Shown one piece after another: positions 34,052 to 44,566 of a stretch of 64,000 nucleotides of DNA. Origin of the DNA: Seminavis robusta. Its lineage: Eukaryota; Bacillariophyta; Bacillariophyceae; Naviculales; Naviculaceae. The notes under the pieces were generated by a model, which had not been told where the DNA came from, searched no databases, and saw nothing but the letters and a program-made list of their open reading frames with translations. How positions within the stretch are numbered: position 1 is the stretch's first letter; each line of letters starts with the position of its first letter. Made by a program: the position numbers and the translations under genes. The stretch lies in contig CAICTM010000066.1 of the NCBI GenBank assembly GCA_903772945.1, positions 62,001-126,000 of the forward strand, read 5' to 3'.

Positions 34052-34843
34052 GATAAAAGGAATTGAATCAAGTTGGACTTGCCTCGAGTACTTCGCATCT
34101 ATCTGTAGCTAGTAGCCTGGAACCAGTTTCAACGTATAAACCTGGCTCTCTGCCTTACCACTATTCAGCGCAGAAAACAGATCTGTCAGAGCTCACGGCT
34201 CAAGCTCTTTTAGGGGTCGTTTTCTTGCAGATTGTGCTTGTCGCCGCCCAGGTGCTTTCTGTCTCTCTTGCTGCACATAATTTGTTGCGCACAGTCCCAT
34301 TCCTTGTTTCACAAACAGGACACACGCTGTTAACGAACGCCGAATGCAAGACAAATGGACGATGTGACCACAATACTCAGTCCAATGCCATTTGTGGGAC
34401 TGAGGTTAGCTTGATAATCAGTTGAAGGTTCATTCAACCAGCCTCGGCAAATGTCACACTGCAAAACAAATAATGCCTGCATGAGATTAGTTTGTTCACG
34501 GAGGCAACATCTGTTGAATCGAATCGTATGCCTGCACCGACCTATCGCACAATCACCATTGTGTTGCCTACGATATCAAGTTTTATCTATTACATCATTT
34601 GCTTGTTGTAGCTTTGCTAGCATCTAGACGTCTTTGTTTTCGCATATTGTTGTCACATCCATTGTCACAAGTAAGTATCCATCCATTCACACAGCACAGG
34701 AGCAAACCCGATCAAACAAGTATTTGTTATGAAGCAATACAGAACATACATACACACATAAATACCCCTCACAGAGCACAGCTGTTGTGCCTACAGAGCA
34801 ACCCAAACTTAGAAACAAGCGAGTTTGCTTGCTCCTACGGCAG
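34052..34843. other. Intergenic stretch between convergent genes
   Basis: 3' UTRs and spacer. Open frames 34063-34425 and 34599-34895 run on from UTR sequence and show no family features. Confidence 0.5.
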
Positions 34844-36157
34844 CTATTCTTGTATCCGTGACGGCGGTGTCGCTCCCACCAATGTGGCTTGTTGAATGGG
34901 GAACCGTGTCAGATTGTAGGCAGAGTCAATGATGCGTCCCACAGTATTGTTAAAACCAAGCTTCACCGCTACATCCACCAGTGGCATGTCGTGAGATGTA
35001 AACTTGAGCATGTGAATGTTTTCAACGACCCCCCGAGCCAGTTCTTCATTCAAGTAAAAGCCATGCATAATGTGTCGGGTAATGGCCCAAAACAAGGACA
35101 GCGGAGTCCATCCCACGACGTCGGGATCAAGGCGGGGATCTTGCGCTTGCTCGGATGTCATGATGCGAAGCTTGTCAAAAAAGTGTGGCAACGAATGGTA
35201 GTAAAAACTCCACCGAATCTTGGGCAAATGGACAATGTGCTTACTGGCCAATCCCATGTCATTGTGCCAGATCATGTCGTTCAACATCCATAAATGCGAA
35301 TGGTAGGGTATCATGCCACCCAGTACGCCCAAGGTTGGATCATCCCAGTACTTGTGAACGCGCGCAAAGGCGGGATGTTGTTTCATTTCGGGAACCGTCA
35401 AGGCCGGTGCGTGGTTGTAGGCGATTGTGCGTTGTTGCCATTCCACCAAGAACGGATTGCCAATGGCGCGTGTCATGAGCAATCCATTGTTGTACATGTC
35501 GAGTTTGGGGCCGGGGAGCATGTTGAGTGAAGTTAGGAGCAGCTTTTGGTGCTGATTGTCAATGTCATTCCAAATCCCATCCAATCCCTTGTACATCAAG
35601 GTAGATGCATCCACATAGGCACCGCCATAGCGAATCAGAACGGCCAATCGGATCAAGTCGCTGCGATGTTGCACTTTGAGACTGTCAAAGGTGGTTGGCA
35701 GATCGGATACCGACACGTACTGGCGAAAGTTGTCGTCATTGAGCATGATCACACGCCAATCTGGATTCCGTAACTGCCAAGATGCTAGTGCCTTTTGACA
35801 GAGAAAGGGAAACTTCTCCGGATAGGTATTCCAGTATCCCCAGATAATCTTGGTGCTACCGTGGAACAGTTCTTGGGAGGAGAGTGGCGTGTCCCAGACG
35901 GGGTCAAATGGCCGATGAACCACCGGGGTAACTTGTTTGGCACGAGAGACACTCGCCAAGGACTGACTGCAGGTTCCCAGAATCTCAACCACGGCACCAA
36001 TGGTAAACGTCTCGGGCAGTAGGGATCGACAGGAGAGGGACAAGATAATCCCTAGAATGGAGAGATAGTGTATTCGAGTGAATCTCCTCTCTGCAGATGG
36101 TCGATGATCTTTGAGTAATCTGTCGTTCAGTGATGACAGCATCGTCGTCACCACCAT
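34844..36157 (-). CDS. Glycosyltransferase, capsular-polysaccharide-synthesis / DXD sugar-transferase type
   Basis: A 437-residue intronless frame from ATG 36157. A membrane anchor lies near residues 29-60 (IHYLSILGIILSLSCRSLL), making a type II Golgi protein likely. The catalytic part begins with KIIWGYWNTYPEKFPFLCQKALASWQLRNPDWRVIMLND. It then has the signature HRSDLIRLAVLIRYGGAYVDAS, the acidic motif region of the Gly_transf_sug and Caps_synth families that binds the nucleotide-sugar metal. Residues LLMTRAIGNPFLVEW fit the following conserved helix. It would transfer a sugar to a glycan or glycolipid; donor and acceptor are unknown. Asn-x-Thr sites near the C-terminus agree with a lumenal location. 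Confidence 0.82.
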   Translation of the reverse strand: MVVTTMLSSLNDRLLKDHRPSAERRFTRIHYLSILGIILSLSCRSLLPETFTIGAVVEILGTCSQSLASVSRAKQVTPVVHRPFDPVWDTPLSSQELFHGSTKIIWGYWNTYPEKFPFLCQKALASWQLRNPDWRVIMLNDDNFRQYVSVSDLPTTFDSLKVQHRSDLIRLAVLIRYGGAYVDASTLMYKGLDGIWNDIDNQHQKLLLTSLNMLPGPKLDMYNNGLLMTRAIGNPFLVEWQQRTIAYNHAPALTVPEMKQHPAFARVHKYWDDPTLGVLGGMIPYHSHLWMLNDMIWHNDMGLASKHIVHLPKIRWSFYYHSLPHFFDKLRIMTSEQAQDPRLDPDVVGWTPLSLFWAITRHIMHGFYLNEELARGVVENIHMLKFTSHDMPLVDVAVKLGFNNTVGRIIDSAYNLTRFPIQQATLVGATPPSRIQE

Positions 36158-37130
36158 GATAATAATATACCCAAAAGAAAGATACCGGTGATAGATTCAA
36201 GTAGTCTGGTTGACTGTACTGTATCCATGGACCACCACCGATGATGCTACCCTTGACGATGTCACGATGTCTTGAAGCGGTACTAGTAGGCCAAGCATCT
36301 ATTTTACGGTTGCAAGTTGCAAGCACATTCCGGTGGCCTCCAAAGCGAAGATTGACTGGTCGAAGCATCAAACATGTGACTTAGTAGAGTTGACTCTGTC
36401 TCAAAATAAGGAGCGTGACGTTATCAATTCAAATGATATGCTTCGTCCATTAAGATAGCATTAAATATGGTAATTACATTAGTAGCCATCTAACGGCATG
36501 AACGTGAGCCGGCATATTGGCTCGAAATATTTTACACAAGATCTCATCTCAGTTAAGGAACTCTCTTTGGCGACTTCTGCATCCCAGAGCTGCTCCGACG
36601 GCAAGGAGCAGAAATACATGTAATTGGAAGTGGGGGAATATCTTGGTCCGGAAAATGCTAGCCTGTACTGTATGCTCTTCGGCAAAAATTCTTACTATTA
36701 ATAGTACCGGTACGGTACCGTACCGGTACGTGGAAGGGTGTCACTCGAAGGTTCCGGGCGACGGATCGGTTTCCAGCAATCATGTCACATCTTCTGCGCT
36801 TGAACCACAGAGCCATACAATGGAGACCCAACCTTCTGGAACTTCTATGCACAGTAGCAAGAAGAGGATGAAAGTTGGGCTCTATCTGAAGGAAACTCAG
36901 CAGAAAGCGCTCCCGTGAATGCCTGCTACCGGTACCATACTACTACCGTACGCTACCGTACCGGTACCGTAGGGGAAAGTACAAAGGGCGCACGCACCTC
37001 TTCGGGTTTTCAGGTTTCAATTTCAATTTGGTTTCTTCAGACTTTCGTGCACAGTGCTTGTTCACTTCTTTCGCCTCATTTGGTCAGCATACACCATCGT
37101 CTTCACCACCCTTCAAAGCTCCTTCCAACA
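36158..37130. other. Intergenic stretch rich in GGTACCGGTACC palindromes
   Basis: Contains dense runs of TACCGGTACGGTACC-type sequence at 36704-36730 and 36930-36972. The ATG-opened frame upstream of 37131 is UTR-like. It is the divergent promoter region of the glycosyltransferase and the armadillo-like gene. Confidence 0.5.
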
Positions 37131-37985
37131 ATGTCAAGACGCTTCGACCCAATGCAACCTCACGGCTGCCTCGACACAAACACCGCGAATCGCACCTGTA
37201 GCGTGATTGATGAAGCCTATGATGATTATGACTACGAGAGCGGAGGATGCAATGTCTCGACGCTCGTAGAATCGTTGGCTGATCTCTTGCTTCGCAACAA
37301 GAGACGCAACGGTATCCTCGTGACAACCGTTGCAATGAGGCTGTGCAAAGTCATGAATACGAAACGCGCCTGTCTCGAAGTTGTTGCCGCCGGCGGCCAT
37401 ACTCTCCTCATTGCAGGCCTAAAAGAGCTGGTGGACAATGAAAATATTGCTCGCATTCTGAGTTCTTGTCTCTCTTGTTTCACCTTGAACTTTAGGAAGT
37501 TCTGCCGTGGTCAGCTGGGCGTATTCTACGAGATGCACCAGCAGGGAGGCACCCACGCAGTCGTCCACGCAATGGCCAGGCATCCAACCAAACAGGATCT
37601 GCAGGTCACGGGCATCACCTTTATCACAAACATGGTGTTGTGTGGTCACCATCTTGGAGGTCCAATCAAACGTGCGTATGTGGCCCATGATGTCGTGAAC
37701 AATCTACAAGGTGTGAAAGTCGTGGTAAACGCTATGAAATCCTTCCCTCGGTACAAACTATTGCAGCGAAACGCCTGCGTTTTGTTGGCGACACTGTGCC
37801 GATTGGGATCATTCCGGCACAATACAGAGGTGATGAAGACAGAGGCGTTTGTTGGGGTCTCCCTTGCCGCGGAGAACTTTCCAACTGATCCCAAAGTCCG
37901 AGAGGCGGCTGACTTGTTCATGAGAGAGGTAGTTGCTGTCGACTTCCTCCGTGGATTGTGGTGTCCTGTGATCTACCAGCCATGA
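37131..37985 (+). CDS. Armadillo/HEAT-like helical-repeat protein
   Basis: A 284-residue intronless frame. I choose ATG 37131 (context AACAATGTC) over the ORF opening at 36915, since that lead sequence is palindromic repeat and UTR-like. After a short polar, acidic N-terminus (EAYDDYDYESGG) the protein is built of repeated helix pairs of about 40-45 residues: VSTLVESLADLLL, CLEVVAAGGHTLLIAGLKEL, VFYEMHQQGGTHAVVHAMARHP, GVKVVVNAMKSFP, LLQRNACVLLATLCRL. The pattern (x-x-GG-(I/T)-x-x-(L/V)-x-x-A-(M/L)-x-x-(H/F)-P, then NAC-x-x-L) matches the ARM repeats seen in LRRK2-type and protist proteins. Likely a protein-binding scaffold. No signal or membrane segment. Confidence 0.65.
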   Translation: MSRRFDPMQPHGCLDTNTANRTCSVIDEAYDDYDYESGGCNVSTLVESLADLLLRNKRRNGILVTTVAMRLCKVMNTKRACLEVVAAGGHTLLIAGLKELVDNENIARILSSCLSCFTLNFRKFCRGQLGVFYEMHQQGGTHAVVHAMARHPTKQDLQVTGITFITNMVLCGHHLGGPIKRAYVAHDVVNNLQGVKVVVNAMKSFPRYKLLQRNACVLLATLCRLGSFRHNTEVMKTEAFVGVSLAAENFPTDPKVREAADLFMREVVAVDFLRGLWCPVIYQP

Positions 37986-38537
37986 AATCTAGAACAATAC
38001 ACCTCTGGGCACAGAGGCGGCAGAAAGCGGGAAGGATATATCCACGAGTGCCTTGTTCTAGTGCATCGTGTACCCCTGAGCTATCACCAGGAAGTCATTC
38101 AATGCTATTGAAGGCTACTGTTTGCAGCTATGCTATGTTGGACCCCGGCAACGGCCTCTCTCAGTGGGCGACACTATAGCGGAACTCAATATTAAAACCG
38201 GATAACCGGTGTTATCGCGGCACAAGGTAGTAAATTTATAAGCTACGAATTGAGCTGTTGTTCTTCTTTTGATCGTCTAACTAGCTCTGTCATCTAGCAT
38301 GTAGTTGGTTGGTTAGTTGGAGCAAATTCTTTCTACTGTAGAATTCGGTAGACAAGATGGGGAGATACTAGGCTGCCCACTGAAGGTGTCAGTCCAGTAT
38401 TCAGATCACCAGCGCTGGTACCGTACCCGACCAGTCAGTCTCCCCCGACCCATCTCCAAAGACAGACATGCCTATCTTCTTCCTGTTGATTATATTTCTA
38501 ATGGCTTCATAGTGACAGACTTCATTTCCTCCCTCTT
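37986..38537. other. Intergenic stretch between convergent genes
   Basis: 3' UTRs and spacer. A short inverted repeat AACCGGATAACCGGTT lies near 38195. No gene seen. Confidence 0.45.
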
Positions 38538-38885
38538 TCAAAAAGAAATTTGCACGGAACGGGAACATGCAATTGCTGTTGCCTTGACACTTCCCCTCGT
38601 CCAGTAGTAGAATTCGGGAGCGAGATTTTCAACAAATTCAATGTACTTCTTCATGGCTTCTTCCTTTTCCATTCCCTCGCAATATTTCCAACAATCATAT
38701 TTTTGGCGTGCGAGAAGCTTCGTTATTCCGGGACGTTTTCCTGGACAGTCTCCAAAATTGGCTTGCTTATAGCAGGCATAGAGTTGTCCCTTTTGTAACG
38801 GGGACAACTTCCACTTGCCGCCGCCAGCAGGAGAACTGGCCAACCTGACGGCCTTGTCAAAGGTTTCTTTCACATTGTTGCTCAT
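38538..38885 (-). CDS. ACBP: Acyl-CoA-binding protein
   Basis: A 115-residue intronless frame from ATG 38885. Residues about 5-90 form a complete ACBP domain: ETFDKAVRLASS, then LSPLQKGQLYACYKQANFGDCPGKRPG (the YKQ-x-x-x-G-D-C-x-x-x-R-P-G motif that contacts the CoA), then ARQKYDCWKYCEGMEKEEAMKKYIEFVENL (the K-x-D-x-W helix and the last helix). ACBPs hold long-chain acyl-CoA in the cytosol and deliver it to lipid synthesis. Usual length is 85-90 residues. This one has a 25-residue tail (WTRGSVKATAIACSRSVQ) with no known role, which could also be read-through of a missed short intron. Confidence 0.92.
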   Translation of the reverse strand: MSNNVKETFDKAVRLASSPAGGGKWKLSPLQKGQLYACYKQANFGDCPGKRPGITKLLARQKYDCWKYCEGMEKEEAMKKYIEFVENLAPEFYYWTRGSVKATAIACSRSVQISF

Positions 38886-39722
38886 CTTGGTGGATTGTTT
38901 TGTTGGTTGTTGATGTTACGATGCTATTGAAAAAGGAACGGCTGTCGAAACTGATGCAACCAGAGGAGAGCCTGAATGCAGTGGACGAGAAAGGAAAACT
39001 GTTGTTGAGTTGCCTGTGGCGATGGTTGTCTATGGTTTCCTTTGGTGGCTAGTAGCTGGGTCCACTTCTTTTATCACTTGGACTTACTTGCATGGCAATG
39101 ACGGGAGGAGCTGGGCTGTTGTGGCTTGGTACATGTACCGGTAAGGGAAGGAGCTCAGCGTTGTTGGAACCGGTACATACATCATTGATACAGCCAGTCA
39201 GCCTGCCCAAATTTTGAAAGCTGGGAGAAAAGCCGAGTCGAGTCGTGCATATTCCAACAATTCTCGCTTTTTCCACCCAATCGTTCCCGGGAGAAATCAA
39301 AATTAAGAGCAACTGAAAAGTCTACAAAACGGTATTAAACGATATAATGGTGGGTTTAACCACTACATGACACGCGACTCGTTTTTGGCCGGAATTCCTC
39401 TGAACGCGAAAACAACCAAAACAGGTACAAACAGTGAATTTTGTGCGAAAACGCAAAAATTTTGCCAATCAGCATGCCATCGTATCGACACTTCGCGCCC
39501 AAAAAAATGGCTTCCCTCGTATCGTCGTTGAAACATGCAAACAGTAATTCTACGGGGACGGTACAGCACGATGTAATTCTACTGGGACGGTACCAGGAGG
39601 TATCCACCGAGTGACTCAGTCGAGTGTCAGTCGAGTCGACTTCCAACGAGAACAAAAGATTAGATCCAAATAAATCGAATCAACGAATAAAACTCTAACC
39701 CGAACAAATCAACTCCCACACA
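38886..39722. other. Intergenic stretch
   Basis: Holds the upstream region of the acyl-CoA-binding protein gene, a repeated GGGACGGTAC motif near 39555-39595 and a GAGTC/GACTC cluster near 39612-39640. No gene seen. Confidence 0.45.
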
Positions 39723-40053
39723 GGGGGGTGCCTCAAACCAACTGGTTTTGCCTCTTCCTTTCTTACCCCACCTTTCTAGCCGTTTGGCGATTAGGTACCG
39801 TCTCCGACCAAGTTTGGCCATCTTCAACCGCTTTTGACCGCCTCCCACCGCCTTCAAACGTCTTTTTTACCGCCTGTTTACCGCCTGTTTACCGCCTGTT
39901 TACCACCTGTTCACCATTTTACCGCCTGTATTATCCTTAACCACTACTAACCGTCTTTGACCACTGTTCACCACCTGTTTGCATCAAATGGGTACCACAT
40001 GCAGGTGGTTGGGGATATATTCAGACAAACAAGATTGATTTGAGGCACCCCCC
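39723..40053. mobile_element. MITE-like element with perfect 15-bp terminal inverted repeats
   Basis: GGGGGGTGCCTCAAA at 39723-39737 is the exact reverse complement of TTTGAGGCACCCCCC at 40039-40053; similarity continues inward for about 15 more bases with mismatches. The 331-bp interior codes for nothing and is rich in ACCGCCTGTTT-like tandem units (about 39855-39935). No clear target-site duplication; AACTCC occurs near both ends but not flush. Likely a non-autonomous DNA transposon; superfamily unknown. Confidence 0.65.
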
Positions 40054-40275
40054 AGAACTCCAAAGCGCACTATCGGAGGGAGCCAAACATGGTTGAGCGT
40101 TGCCAACGGTCTCAACACTATGATCCGAAAGCAAAGCAGCGATACGCCGTCGCTACCACGCCCTATGAGAACAAGGAATTTGTGAGCAGGCAAGGATGTC
40201 GCAGCTTTCTCATTGTGTGTGGGTTCGTACTCGGTAGTTTGGAAGCAATTTCCGTTTGGTGGGACTTCAAAGAAA

Positions 40276-41862
40276 ATGACCACGACCATGATCAGAGCAT
40301 TGGCGGCCCTCAGCCTTTTGATACTTTTGGTGCGACCAGCCCAGTGCCATGTTGGTACCCTTCGAGTGGACGAAAACGAAAAAGAAGCCGAGCAGTTAGC
40401 CAAGGAGGCATTTGGAACAGTGCTGAGCACGCTCTTGGTTGGACCGGAAAAATTCAACAATGATCTCGACCGCAAATTGCAAATTCAATACGTCCCGTGC
40501 AATACGGTAATCCAGACTCTGACTGCCGATGAGATCCGAACCATGGTGATGGCACTGATGCAGGAGCAAACAAATCTTCCGGAAGCGGCGATTTTCACGC
40601 TGGATAACGTGGTATTGGGGCGTCTCAAATATGATGTTCAGCTGTGGAAAGTCTGTGGCCGATGCTCGGATTTTGAGGATGATTCCTTGTATCCCAAAGA
40701 TATCGCTTGTCGCCCTCAGGACTATGGATATAATGCCATGCACTCGGGATTGTTGGTGGCCCCGTACGATGCCGTAAATGACAGGCTCATTCCAAGGACA
40801 CTCCCTGTCAATATTGTACCCGCCACGGCAGTCGAGCCTCCCAGTGAAACCAGCATCCCCATCCGAGAGCACCCTGCCTTGTTGGGAGCCCTGGTCACGT
40901 CCGTTACAAGGGCCTACTCTCTGCTACCGGATCACATTGGAAGAGCCGAAAGTTCTGAATATTATCGAGCATTTCTCATTAAACAATCCGTCATCACATC
41001 CGTCGTGCCATTGATTTGGCAATCCGAAAAGCTTGTGGCCGAGCAATCCGATTGCACTTCGGCCATGGCAAATGCCTACAGTCTAGCTGGATACAGTCAG
41101 GGAGGCTATGCGGTGATAGCTATTGCCGATGTTCTGCAACGCATGGGCAAACATGTCATGGCAGTATCCGCGGGCGGGGCACCCTACCAGCTGTCGTCCG
41201 AAACATTGACCTATTTTGTGCGAACGGTGAACAGTGGACGCCCAGCAATCACCTTTTTCATTACATTGGTTGCAGCAGGTTTATCCTCCACCACAACGGA
41301 TGCCTTGAATTATGGTACTGGGCAAGACTTCCTAGCCAGCGATCAGCGAGATGAGTTTGTGGCAAGAGTTCAAACAGTGGGACTCGATCGCGATCCAATC
41401 AATGAGCTTATCCCCTACAATGATCCATTATCTATATACAACGAACACCTTATTGCCATGGTGGAAGGTGCAATCTCTCGCGGAGAGAGTCACCCTTGTG
41501 TGACAAGTGTAAACAACCAAACTGATAAAATCTGTCTCGCTCTGCAAGATCTTGATCTCCTCGAGGAACTGGATAGAGCTGAGTACCCTATTCAGTTGTG
41601 TCATTCCATTGAAGATGAAAACATTCCGTTTTCCAACATACCACCTGATATTACCACAAGGAATCCAAACATTCGAGTCAAAACTGTCTCAGGATCACAT
41701 TGGGAGGCTACCATGCCTTGTGTCATTGATTCCATTTTCTATGCTGTCAATCCATTCAATCTCAAGTGGTACCGAGCTGAAGGTAGAACATTCGAGGGTG
41801 GTTGTGAAGCTGGGACCCCCAAGAATTGCAATGTCTGGCGCAGACTCTTTATTGGATGCTGA
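40276..41862 (+). CDS. Secreted alpha/beta hydrolase (lipase/esterase-like)
   Basis: A 528-residue intronless frame. The start is ATG 40276, with a second ATG at 40288; both lead straight into a signal peptide (IRALAALSLLILLVRPAQC) with probable cleavage before HVGT. The core shows the nucleophile elbow GYSQGGYAVIAIAD (Ser in G-Y-S-Q-G), a likely catalytic Asp in HSIEDENIPF and His in VSGSHWEAT near the C-terminus. Order and spacing fit the alpha/beta hydrolase fold. Several Cys (CGRC, CRPQD, and the tail ending in CEAG...CNVW...GC) suggest disulfides, as expected for an exported enzyme. It would cleave an ester, possibly lipid; the substrate is not indicated. Confidence 0.8.
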   Translation: MTTTMIRALAALSLLILLVRPAQCHVGTLRVDENEKEAEQLAKEAFGTVLSTLLVGPEKFNNDLDRKLQIQYVPCNTVIQTLTADEIRTMVMALMQEQTNLPEAAIFTLDNVVLGRLKYDVQLWKVCGRCSDFEDDSLYPKDIACRPQDYGYNAMHSGLLVAPYDAVNDRLIPRTLPVNIVPATAVEPPSETSIPIREHPALLGALVTSVTRAYSLLPDHIGRAESSEYYRAFLIKQSVITSVVPLIWQSEKLVAEQSDCTSAMANAYSLAGYSQGGYAVIAIADVLQRMGKHVMAVSAGGAPYQLSSETLTYFVRTVNSGRPAITFFITLVAAGLSSTTTDALNYGTGQDFLASDQRDEFVARVQTVGLDRDPINELIPYNDPLSIYNEHLIAMVEGAISRGESHPCVTSVNNQTDKICLALQDLDLLEELDRAEYPIQLCHSIEDENIPFSNIPPDITTRNPNIRVKTVSGSHWEATMPCVIDSIFYAVNPFNLKWYRAEGRTFEGGCEAGTPKNCNVWRRLFIGC

Positions 41863-42248
41863 AAGGTGGGATACTGATATAGGAGTGAAGCATGTCAAAT
41901 TGCATAGGCCATTCTGGTAGTAAGGTAACATGCTACTAAATCAAACACCTGCAAAAAGAAGTAGCTAAAGTGCAACAGTCTATTTGGGCAGCTATTATCC
42001 CGTGCCGATTGAAGCACTTCACGATGAAGCCACTTTGCCCACAGCACAGCATGCCTATCCCAAATCCAGAGGACAACTTCCCAATTTTAACATAAAGCAG
42101 CTAATGCACAAGACTTAGCATCCCATGGGCAACCATTAGCGCAAACAGCTCATCCTGCTGCTGTGCTCCTGCAACAATGGCTGTCTTGGAGTTTACAGTG
42201 ATGATATATATTATGCCAAACAGTCAGTGGGGGGATATTCATCAAATT
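41863..42248. other. Intergenic stretch between convergent genes
   Basis: 3' UTRs and spacer. Nothing distinctive seen. Confidence 0.5.
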
Positions 42249-43052
42249 TTAGTCCCTCGCGGTAAAAAGAACACTGCCCATCACTGGTACCCAAGTCAAG
42301 TAGAAATGGAAAAAGTCAGAGTAAGGATAAAGAATCCCATGCAACCAGAAGTGCATGAAAATCATCAATGAAAGATGCTTCCACACAGAATTATTCTTTT
42401 CTGATTGCTGCTTTTCTGTTGGCTGCCTGGGCTTAAGCCAGTGGTAAGCCGACAGTAGGGTCCCATAGCAAATGGACAACACCTGAAAAACCAATGCAAT
42501 TTGCTCGGCATACCACTTGCCCTTCAGCAACACAATGTCCCCTTCACTGACCCAAGCATAAAATAGTACAAGCGAAGTTGTGATAAAGCCTTCATCAATG
42601 GAGATATACTTTGTGCCTAGGGCCAAGGTTCCACTGAAGTGTGCAACCACATGAGGTGCCAACCAGAGACAGTAGTAGCCATGTATGGCCTGCCAGAAAA
42701 CAGTATCATCTGGTGTAACACCGAAACCAAAGAGAGCCAAGCTGCTGAACCCTGCAATGTTGCCCATGGTTCCGTCCACGAAATGGTCGAGAACCCCTCC
42801 AAATTTGCTTGTTTGGCCAGTTCGACGGGCATGTTTGCCATCCATGTTATCACACATGTGGTACATTGTAAACAACAGGCAAGCCCAGCCAGACTGTCCA
42901 CTATTATTTTGGATAAAGTAGGAAGCAGCAACAGCAAACATGCCCCCAATAAGGGTTATGGCATTGGGATGAACCCAATCGGGCCAGATCAATGCAGCCA
43001 GCCAATCATAGAACGGACTGAGAACATAGTCGTACAAATAGGATGTTGTCAT
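42249..43052 (-). CDS. CDP-alcohol phosphatidyltransferase (choline/ethanolamine phosphotransferase type)
   Basis: A 267-residue intronless frame from ATG 43052. It contains the full family motif D-G-x2-A-R-x8-G-x3-D-x3-D as DGKHARRTGQTSKFGGVLDHFVD, near residues 70-92, where the last two Asp are catalytic. The lead-in WVHPNAITLIGG fits the conserved PN-x-(I/V/L)-T-x-x-G of choline/ethanolamine phosphotransferases. Six or more hydrophobic segments follow, so it is an ER or Golgi membrane enzyme joining CDP-choline or CDP-ethanolamine to diacylglycerol (Kennedy pathway). It is shorter than typical eukaryotic members (about 390 residues), lacking the last helices, but ends cleanly. Confidence 0.86.
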   Translation of the reverse strand: MTTSYLYDYVLSPFYDWLAALIWPDWVHPNAITLIGGMFAVAASYFIQNNSGQSGWACLLFTMYHMCDNMDGKHARRTGQTSKFGGVLDHFVDGTMGNIAGFSSLALFGFGVTPDDTVFWQAIHGYYCLWLAPHVVAHFSGTLALGTKYISIDEGFITTSLVLFYAWVSEGDIVLLKGKWYAEQIALVFQVLSICYGTLLSAYHWLKPRQPTEKQQSEKNNSVWKHLSLMIFMHFWLHGILYPYSDFFHFYLTWVPVMGSVLFTARD

Positions 43053-43607
43053 GGTTTCTTTGTAAAGTAAATCTTTTTCAGTATTGTGAGCTCAGAGCTT
43101 GAATTGGAAGCAGTCCGTGTGGGAGCATGGAAGTAGTCTTGCTGCACCATGTTAATTCGTCTGGTGGTTAACACCAAGAACAGGGCGTCGCCTCGTTTGC
43201 TGCTGGTTGCGGAGTGCATGTTACGGTGACCAACCCTGGACGAGGACTTTCTTCTTGACCTTACATACCAGGTACTTGGTCACAAACAACATGCCTGGCC
43301 TTCGGTAGATAATCCACCTACCGGTACGGTAAGTATTAACAAGGGGGTATGCCACCCACATACTCGTGGGGGTTTCAAAGGCTTCCGTTTGCCTTTCCAA
43401 GGTGTGTCACGTTAACCCTAATTGCCCGCCAAAAAAAGGTGTGTCATTTGTTGGGTCAGCTGAGCGATCCTCAGGATGGTACTGAAATCCCGTAGCGTAC
43501 CCTGACCATGGCCGCATGGCAGTCCAATAACCAACAACCGCCGCAAGCAACAATAAAAGGGGAGCCAACCATTCGCAACGACGCCACCATTTCATCCATC
43601 ACTCACC
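43053..43607. other. Shared upstream region of two divergent genes
   Basis: Between the phosphotransferase (-) and bromodomain (+) genes. Contains CTACCGGTACGGTAAG near 43318. No gene seen. Confidence 0.5.
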
Positions 43608-44566
43608 ATGGCAAGCTCACCGACCCCCGAGATGTGGTCTGCCATGACCAAGTTGGTTCAGTCCTTTTTCCAAAAGCCCGATGCAGGTTCGTCTTTTTTG
43701 TTTTGTTGGTTGCTTCGACCGATCGGAGGGCCGCAAGCGAGAGATTCGATTCCAGCGCTACTACTTCTAATTGTATCTCACCGTGATTTTCCTTCTGTGC
43801 ATGGATCGTTGATTCGATTCGATTCGATTTGTTCTTGGCCAACCATACGGTAGAGCCCTTTCGAGAGCCAGTTGATTGGCAAAACATGGGTAAGTAAAGT
43901 CGTTGCATTGCCTTTTTTGATGGACATGCGAACCTTTTTCGCCGTCTCATTTATTCGTCCTCGTGTTGCTGCTCTACCGTGTATATCATATATATATATA
44001 TATAAATAGGCCTCTACGACTATCCCAAAGTGGTCAAAAAGCCCATGGACTTGGGCACCATCAAGAAGAATATTGTGGATCGCAAGTACAAGACGTTGAT
44101 GGACGCCAATGAAGATGTCAAGTTGGTCTGGTTCAACTGCATGACGTACAATCAGGACGGAAGCGACTTTTACATCTTGGCACAAACACTCAACAAGAAA
44201 TGGAATGAAAAGTACAAAAAATTGATGGACGATTTGCGCATCAAGGACGACACTCCGGTTGCGCTGTCGTCAGGCGTCGACAAGCGCGTCAGTAACGATG
44301 ACAAGCGGGCATTTGCCAAGAGCCTCTACAAGATTTCCAAGGAAGACTTGGGAAAAATACTAGTCGAATTGGAGAAAAAGGCACCCTCGTCTCTCAACAA
44401 GAACAGTGCCGAAGATGAAATTGATCTCAACATTGACAAGATCCCGGCGCCCTTGTTTAGTGACTTGCAAACGTTTGTCAAAAATGCCATCAAGGCAGAT
44501 GGTGGAAAGGTCAAGAAAAAGGCCAGTGGAGGTGGCGGTGGAGGCAATAAGCGACAAAAGGCGTAG
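43608..44566 (+). CDS. Small bromodomain-NET (BET-like) chromatin protein
   Basis: Three exons: 43608-43686, 43854-43889 (only 36 nt) and 44010-44566, all phase-consistent, giving 223 residues. Residues about 5-110 are one bromodomain: [29 protein letters not shown], then the acetyl-lysine Asn region (WFNCMTYNQDGSDFY). Residues about 130-195 match the extra-terminal (NET) domain of BET proteins: DDKRAFAKSLYKISKEDLGKILVELEKKAP, then EIDLNIDKIPAPLFSDLQTFV. The tail is Lys/Gly-rich. BET proteins read acetylated histones and recruit transcription factors through NET. One bromodomain plus NET is the plant GTE layout; this copy is compact with almost no linker. The second intron ends in a TA repeat next to the acceptor. 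Confidence 0.9.
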
